The notes below the pieces were generated by a model. It was given only the letters and a program-made list of their open reading frames with translations, did no database searches and was not told the origin of the DNA. From NCBI GenBank assembly GCA_017462425.1, contig JAFTRD010000184.1:1-10361 (forward strand): a stretch of 10,361 nt of DNA. Reading direction: 5' to 3'. The translations under genes and the position numbers were made by a program. Shown one piece after another: positions 6,335 to 10,361 of this stretch (positions within the stretch are counted from its first letter, which is position 1; each line of letters begins with the position of its first letter). This DNA is from Clostridia bacterium. Lineage in GTDB: Bacteria > Bacillota_A > Clostridia > Christensenellales > Borkfalkiaceae.

Positions 6335-8668
6335 TTAAACGCTTCTTTGAAGCGCAACTACTTTTCTATATAATAGGGAATCGTTTAAGTCGGCGTGTAC
6401 GCCACGGTAAACGATGAGTCTGCCGTTTTCATAATCGATAAGCCCCAGTTCTTCAAACACCGCCAAGGCGAACATACATTCTTCCACGGAAAAACCCAGA
6501 CCGTGCTCCAGCACGGCGGTTTCTTCCACGTTTGCGCCTTTGAGCTCGCCTGCGTGGGCTCGCACCACCGCAAATACCGCCAACAGCCCTTCCCTTGTAG
6601 CATCCAGAGTTAAAATTTGCTGGAAGCCGAACACGTCACGGTTGGCGTAGCAACGCTTGCCGTTTAAGCCGGATAAATTAAAATCGGACGGACGGTCGAG
6701 GAAAATTACGTCACGGTAGTCGGATAAATCGGCGTCGGCGGCGGGAGATACGATGAGCGTATTGGAAACGTTCCGTGCCGACAGATAAATGAGGTCGGGC
6801 GACATATCCTTCAGGCATTGGTAAGAGCGAACGGTCTGTAAATCGGACGCCACCATACATAAGCCGTAGGCGCTTTCACTGCGTTTTCGGGCAATTAAAG
6901 CCTCTATTTCCGTTTGTGCTAAGTATTGCATGGAGGCGGAAACGCAAGAATCGTCCCCACGCAGACGTTCCAGCACCGTGGCAAAGCGCCAGGAGGGAAT
7001 CTCGCTGCTGTTGCCGTCGTATAAAATTTCTTTGACGAAACCCTTTACCGATTCTCTGCCACGAAAGACGGAACAGTTACACTCGAATACGAACTGTTTT
7101 TTGACGTCGCTTTCAATGAGCTTGGTGTATTTTATTCCGCTGAAATACATGAGGTCGATGCAGTCGGTTTTGATGAGTAAATGCGGAGATTTATTTTTAA
7201 TGGGACGGGCGATTAAAGACCGGGCGGTGAGATAAAAGAGCGGTTTTTTATGCCCTACGCCGTAAGGCTCTAAGGCGTTGAGCTCCCGAGCCAGTTTTAA
7301 GGAGAACTCACCCGTAATTTCTTCGCTGACGTATAATTTGGGGATAAAATCCTCGGCGGTATAATTTTTACCGATATACTCGTCCAGCCTCTTTTCCAGA
7401 ACGTCAAAATTTTCTTGCGTAACGTTGATGCCCGCCGCTTGAGCGTGTCCGCCGAATTCTTCTATGCAGTCGCTGCAATTTCTGAGCGCTTCAAAGATAT
7501 TGACGCTTTCAATGCTGCGGGCGCTGCCCTTGAGCATGTTTCCGTTTTGAACGAAAAGTAAGGTGGGACGGGAATATTCCTCGGCAATACGTGCCGCCAC
7601 GATCCCCACGAAGCCCGAGCTCCAATTTTCATCGGATAGCATAATTACGTTGCCGTAAGCGCCCTTTTCCCGAATTTTTGCCTTGGCGCTTTCGTAAAGC
7701 AGATCGCAACACTTCTGGCGTTGCATATTGTATTCGTTTAATTGTACCGCAAGGTCGTATATTTCCTGCGGCGACTCGCTTAAAAACAGCTGAAGAGCGC
7801 TTACCGCATCGCCCATTCTGCCCGCCGCATTGATGCGGGGCGCTACCACAAACGCCAGCGTTTGCGCCGTAACCGCTTCGCCCTGCGTCTTACCCAGCAA
7901 TACCGAAAACGCCTGACGGGGGGTTTGAGCGATACGTTTTAAGCCCTCGTGTACGATGTCACGGTTTTCGCCTAAAAGCGGAACGCTGTCTGCCACCGTG
8001 GCAAGCGCCGCAAAGTCCAAAAGATTGTAAGCCTCTTCCCCGATGAGCGCACAGGCGAGCTTGAAGGCTACCCCGGCGCCGCACAGGTTATCGTACGGGT
8101 ATTCGTCGTGGAATTTTGGATTGACACAGATACAATCGGGTAAGTTTTCGGGTAGCTCGTGATGGTCGGTAACGATGACGTACGCTCCCTGCTCTTTGAC
8201 GTATTCCACTTCTTTATAGTTGGAAATACCACAGTCTACGGTGATGAATAAATCGGGAATGAACTCGTCGAAAATTTTATCCACCGTTTCCACGCTCAGT
8301 CCGTAGCCGTCGCTGCGCTCGGGCACGTAGACGTACGGTTCTATGCCAAAGGCACGCAGAGCGTAATACATAACGGCGGAGGCGCAAACCCCATCGGCGT
8401 CGTAATCGCCGAACACCGCCACGTTCCAGTCCTCTTCCTTGGCTCGGCGAATGAGCTCCACCGCCTCACGCATACCCGACATGAGGTAGGGCGAGAGAAA
8501 ATGCTCTTGGGAAGGGGATAAAAATTGACGGATTTTTTTCGCCGTATCCACGCCACGAGCGCACAAAAGCTTGACTACGGTTTCCGTCAAAGACAGCTCC
8601 CGAGCCAAGGCACGAACGTTATGAAGTTGTTCGGCGTTAAATTGGTACTCGCAGACTAATTTTTTCAT
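6335..8668 (-). CDS. recJ: Single-stranded-DNA-specific 5'-3' exonuclease RecJ, long form
   Basis: RecJ degrades single-stranded DNA 5' to 3' in recombinational and mismatch repair, using two metal ions. The 777-residue protein has the DHH phosphoesterase core: GDYDADG (87-93), TVDCG (143-147) with Asp145, TDHHELP (167-173), GAGVAFKLA (197-205) and ATVADSVPL (223-231). PRINAAGRMGDA (277-288) follows, then the DHHA1 domain with SSGFVGIVAARIAEE (350-364), GSARS (381-385) and FGGHAQAAG (405-413). The OB-fold region begins near 440 (PYGVGHKKPLFYL at 468-480). The last roughly 230 residues form the extension seen in Bacillus-type RecJ and absent from the 577-residue E. coli protein. It follows the secF terminator, so it probably opens a new transcript, with relA 31 bp downstream. 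The ATG at 8668 has no recognisable Shine-Dalgarno sequence, but no better start is seen and the N-terminus fits the family. Confidence 0.97.
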   Translation of the reverse strand: MKKLVCEYQFNAEQLHNVRALARELSLTETVVKLLCARGVDTAKKIRQFLSPSQEHFLSPYLMSGMREAVELIRRAKEEDWNVAVFGDYDADGVCASAVMYYALRAFGIEPYVYVPERSDGYGLSVETVDKIFDEFIPDLFITVDCGISNYKEVEYVKEQGAYVIVTDHHELPENLPDCICVNPKFHDEYPYDNLCGAGVAFKLACALIGEEAYNLLDFAALATVADSVPLLGENRDIVHEGLKRIAQTPRQAFSVLLGKTQGEAVTAQTLAFVVAPRINAAGRMGDAVSALQLFLSESPQEIYDLAVQLNEYNMQRQKCCDLLYESAKAKIREKGAYGNVIMLSDENWSSGFVGIVAARIAEEYSRPTLLFVQNGNMLKGSARSIESVNIFEALRNCSDCIEEFGGHAQAAGINVTQENFDVLEKRLDEYIGKNYTAEDFIPKLYVSEEITGEFSLKLARELNALEPYGVGHKKPLFYLTARSLIARPIKNKSPHLLIKTDCIDLMYFSGIKYTKLIESDVKKQFVFECNCSVFRGRESVKGFVKEILYDGNSSEIPSWRFATVLERLRGDDSCVSASMQYLAQTEIEALIARKRSESAYGLCMVASDLQTVRSYQCLKDMSPDLIYLSARNVSNTLIVSPAADADLSDYRDVIFLDRPSDFNLSGLNGKRCYANRDVFGFQQILTLDATREGLLAVFAVVRAHAGELKGANVEETAVLEHGLGFSVEECMFALAVFEELGLIDYENGRLIVYRGVHADLNDSLLYRKVVALQRSV

Positions 8669-8690
8669 ATGCTTGATTCTTTTTTTACTT

Positions 8691-8696
8691 TTTATA
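8691..8696 (-). promoter_or_regulatory. Possible -10 box for the recJ-relA-MBL-hemZ operon
   Basis: After the secF terminator a new promoter is expected within about 75 bases. TATAAA on the minus strand (8696-8691) matches the -10 consensus at five of six positions, but no good -35 lies 16-18 bases upstream. Use of this box would leave a leader of only about 15 bases with no Shine-Dalgarno sequence. A TTGACT at 8748-8743 resembles a -35 but has no -10 at the right distance. The region is very A/T-rich, so chance matches are likely. Confidence 0.2.
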
Positions 8697-8745
8697 TTTT
8701 TAAAAACTGATGAAAGGTATGCGTCCTAACTCAATAATTTAAGTC

Positions 8746-8784
8746 AAAAAAACGAAAAGGCGGTATTTTACTCTACCGCCTTTT
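8746..8784 (-). terminator. Strong intrinsic terminator after secF
   Basis: On the minus strand AAAAGGCGGTA (8784 side) pairs perfectly with TACCGCCTTTT (8755-8765) as an 11-bp stem around an 8-base loop, followed by CG and seven Ts. The stem begins 14 bases after the secF stop codon. The opposite strand also has Ts in the stem, but no genes read toward it. It separates the secDF unit from recJ. Confidence 0.9.
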
Positions 8785-8798
8785 GAAAAAAACTGAAG

Positions 8799-9818
8799 TT
8801 AGTCTTTTTTCGTGTTTCTTTTTTGCGCTTTTTCTTCTTCCTCTTTCTTCTTCGCCAAACGAGCCTTCTCTTTGCCGTTTGCCTGCATCTTCACGCCCTG
8901 TACCTTGAATGCGGTAGCCAAAGAAGGCGTAAGGAACATACCCGAGAAAGTGCTTGCCACAACGCTGAAAATAACGGGTAACGCAAAGGCACGGACTGCT
9001 GCGCCGCCGAAGATTGCCAGAATTGCGGAGAATACCAATACCGCTACGCTCAAAACCAAAACTCGTTTGCTTGCCTGAGCATTTGCCTGTTCCATAGCCT
9101 CTTCAGTGGAAAGAGCTTCGTATTCTTCGCTCTTTACCAGTTCTCTTATCTTATTGAAAGATACCGTGGAGACCAATATGGAATACAGCGCTGCGAAAAT
9201 TGCCGCCGTCGCCAAGGCGGAGGTGACGGGAATACGCAGAACAACGGTCAATGCCAACATAACCGCTACGTCGATAAGACCGGAAACGATTGTAGCTAAG
9301 CCCATGGATAAACGGTAACGCACGGCTACGTAAATAAACGCCAACACCAACGCCACGCCTGCAGAAATTGCCGCACGCCAGATATAGGTGGAGGCGTGCT
9401 GCGCTACGTTATCGTGTACCGTACCCTTGTAAAAGCCCACGTTTAAAGCGCTGTCAGCGTTAACGGCGTTTAAGATACTCTCTTTTAAGGCGTATAATTT
9501 ATCACCGGAAACATCCTGCGAAAAGATGTATTCGATTTGTCCGCCGTCTTCGTTTTCTGAAACGCTATAATCAATGAAATTCAAGCCTGCCTTTTCAATT
9601 TCACTTTCGCAGACGTCGATTAAATCCTCTTTTAAGCTTTCCGACGTTTGTACGTAAGAATCGTGAGAAATAACAACGGTTTTATTATCCGTAACGGAGG
9701 CGGAGGGATTAAATCCTAAAAAGAAGAACAGTACCAGTCCAGCCAAAATGATAACGGCGGGGATTGCCAACCAAATGGGAAGCTTGTTCGTAACTTTGAA
9801 TGAATTAGTCTTCGTCAT
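8799..9818 (-). CDS. secF: SecF-like protein translocase subunit, divergent at key membrane residues
   Basis: SecF pairs with SecD in the membrane and uses the proton gradient to help pull exported proteins out of the SecYEG channel. The 339-residue product has the SecF plan: TM1 (about 14-35), an extracytoplasmic domain (about 37-143), TM2-TM6 (about 145-167, 172-194, 198-221, 253-272, 274-300), and a long charged tail (about 308-339) rich in Lys and Glu. FNKIRE (221-226) aligns with family FDRIRE, and GGAAVRAFALPVIF (271-284) with the family GGEAIRGFAL-type segment. Two family hallmarks are missing: the DFTGG-like segment after TM1, and the TM4 aspartate, where YSILVSTVSF (212-221) replaces YSINDTxVVF so that Val216 stands for Asp. 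The ATG at 9818 overlaps the secD stop by 14 bp, with GGGAGG 9 nt upstream, implying coupled translation. Family membership is firm; full function is not. Confidence 0.85.
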   Translation of the reverse strand: MTKTNSFKVTNKLPIWLAIPAVIILAGLVLFFFLGFNPSASVTDNKTVVISHDSYVQTSESLKEDLIDVCESEIEKAGLNFIDYSVSENEDGGQIEYIFSQDVSGDKLYALKESILNAVNADSALNVGFYKGTVHDNVAQHASTYIWRAAISAGVALVLAFIYVAVRYRLSMGLATIVSGLIDVAVMLALTVVLRIPVTSALATAAIFAALYSILVSTVSFNKIRELVKSEEYEALSTEEAMEQANAQASKRVLVLSVAVLVFSAILAIFGGAAVRAFALPVIFSVVASTFSGMFLTPSLATAFKVQGVKMQANGKEKARLAKKKEEEEKAQKRNTKKD

Positions 9819-10361
9819 CTTCGCTTACCTCCCTTTTGAATCCGCAGAAGGTGTGCTGCTTACTGCGAGCAACCAAACCGCGCAGAATATACGCGTAATA
9901 ACGTGTCAGAAGTAACGTGGAAATACCGCTCATCAGAACTCCGAACAGGAATACGTACGAGAAGGCAACCACTTCGCCTACGCTGCTGAAGAAGAGCACC
10001 AATGCGATGATAAACAACAAAATATGCGTATCCAGTACGGGCGCAAGGGAACGCTTATACCCTGCCTTGAATGCGGCGGAAAGGGTTTTACCCGTTTCAA
10101 ACTCCTTGCGAATATTTTCAAAGATATAGAGATTGAAGAGCGCCATCATAATGCTCGTAAGTAACACCGCGAATACGCCGCCGGCGGTGAGAAGCATGCC
10201 GGAAAGGAAGGCTACGAACATTAACATACAGATAAGATAAGAAAGATATGCGTATACGTGCGCAACGCCCAAACCTTTATAACGTACGATAAAGAACACG
10301 AACATTGCAAGCATGATGACTGCGAATACAACGTAGATTGCAATTTTTGAAACTGCGCCCG
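9805..10361 (-). CDS. secD: SecD-like protein translocase subunit, 5' end cut by window edge, divergent TM4
   Basis: Only the last 184 residues are present; the frame is open to the right edge, so the ATG at 10314 is internal. They cover the SecD membrane domain from about TM2 to TM6 (fragment residues about 5-26, 31-53, 57-80, 104-125, 129-157). SecD identity comes from the alignment of IFENIRKEFETGKTLSAAFK (79-98) with family IFERIREEL-GKS-AAI, then AGYKRSLAPVLD (99-110), where Asp110 matches the family DxNxTTL aspartate. The TM4 motif AVDANVLIFERI reads ALFNLYIFENI, so Leu74 replaces the proton-relay aspartate, and the family TTL after DxN reads LLF. The C-terminus is short and acidic (EVSEDDED). 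It overlaps secF by 14 bp. The large extracytoplasmic P1 domain lies outside the window, so I cannot judge its integrity. Confidence 0.82.
   Translation of the reverse strand, partial: GAVSKIAIYVVFAVIMLAMFVFFIVRYKGLGVAHVYAYLSYLICMLMFVAFLSGMLLTAGGVFAVLLTSIMMALFNLYIFENIRKEFETGKTLSAAFKAGYKRSLAPVLDTHILLFIIALVLFFSSVGEVVAFSYVFLFGVLMSGISTLLLTRYYAYILRGLVARSKQHTFCGFKREVSEDDED
9828..9833 (-). promoter_or_regulatory. Ribosome binding site for secF inside the end of secD
   Basis: GGGAGG on the minus strand lies 9 nt before the secF ATG and within the last codons of secD. Together with the 14-bp gene overlap it suggests that secF translation is coupled to secD, which would help keep the two subunits in equal amounts. 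Confidence 0.8.

Noticed and set aside
6304..6357. TTG at 6357 as the relA start
   Set aside because: It would overlap recJ by 23 bases and add a basic 18-residue leader, while ATG 6303 has a perfect AAGGAGG at 9 nt.
9805..10314. A free-standing 169-residue membrane protein starting at 10314
   Set aside because: The frame stays open upstream to the window edge and the sequence aligns with the SecD membrane domain, so this is the end of a longer gene cut by the window.
1..10361. Mobile elements, CRISPR arrays, tRNA or rRNA genes, defence or biosynthetic clusters
   Set aside because: No transposase-like frame, regularly spaced repeats, tRNA-like cloverleaf or unfamiliar gene group was seen; all coding space is taken by recognisable core genes on one strand.

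Overview
The window is a stretch of bacterial core chromosome in which every gene I can support lies on the minus strand. Protein types and gene order point to the Bacillota, most likely a Clostridia-type lineage. The evidence is a HemZ-type radical SAM protein, a long RecJ with a C-terminal extension, a bifunctional Rel, and the linkage secD-secF-recJ-rel with an MBL hydrolase and hemZ, which resembles the secDF/recJ/rel region of Bacillus and relatives. Purine-rich AAGGAGG-type ribosome binding sites fit this. I cannot name a genus from sequence alone.

Layout in transcription order, right to left. (1) 10361-8799: the C-terminal part of secD, cut by the right edge, overlapping secF and closed by a strong intrinsic terminator at 8746-8784. 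(2) 8668-3548: recJ, relA and an MBL-fold hydrolase, followed by hemZ (3534-2161). Gaps are only 11-31 bp and no terminator is visible between them, so this looks like one operon for DNA repair, stringent response and metabolism. (3) 2160-1737: a good promoter with an extended -10, a roughly 80-nt leader with possible structure, then rpsO (ribosomal protein S15). (4) 1736-1: a 210-bp hairpin-rich spacer and then pnp, cut by the left edge after 508 codons. The rpsO-pnp order is widely conserved, and in E. coli the spacer is a control point for PNPase.

No mobile element, CRISPR array, tRNA or rRNA gene was seen. No stretch over 300 bases lacks a gene; the longest spacers are 210 bp (rpsO-pnp), 169 bp (hemZ-rpsO) and 130 bp (secF-recJ).

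This is mostly an ordinary housekeeping region, and I did not find a new multi-gene system. The most notable observation is that SecD and SecF both keep their family fold but have lost the membrane aspartates that the proton-driven SecDF mechanism depends on (SecD Asp replaced by Leu, SecF Asp replaced by Val), along with neighbouring polar residues and the DFTGG-like segment of SecF. Secondary points are the absence of apt and dtd from their usual places beside rel, the hairpins between rpsO and pnp, a possibly structured rpsO leader, and a recJ start with no Shine-Dalgarno sequence.
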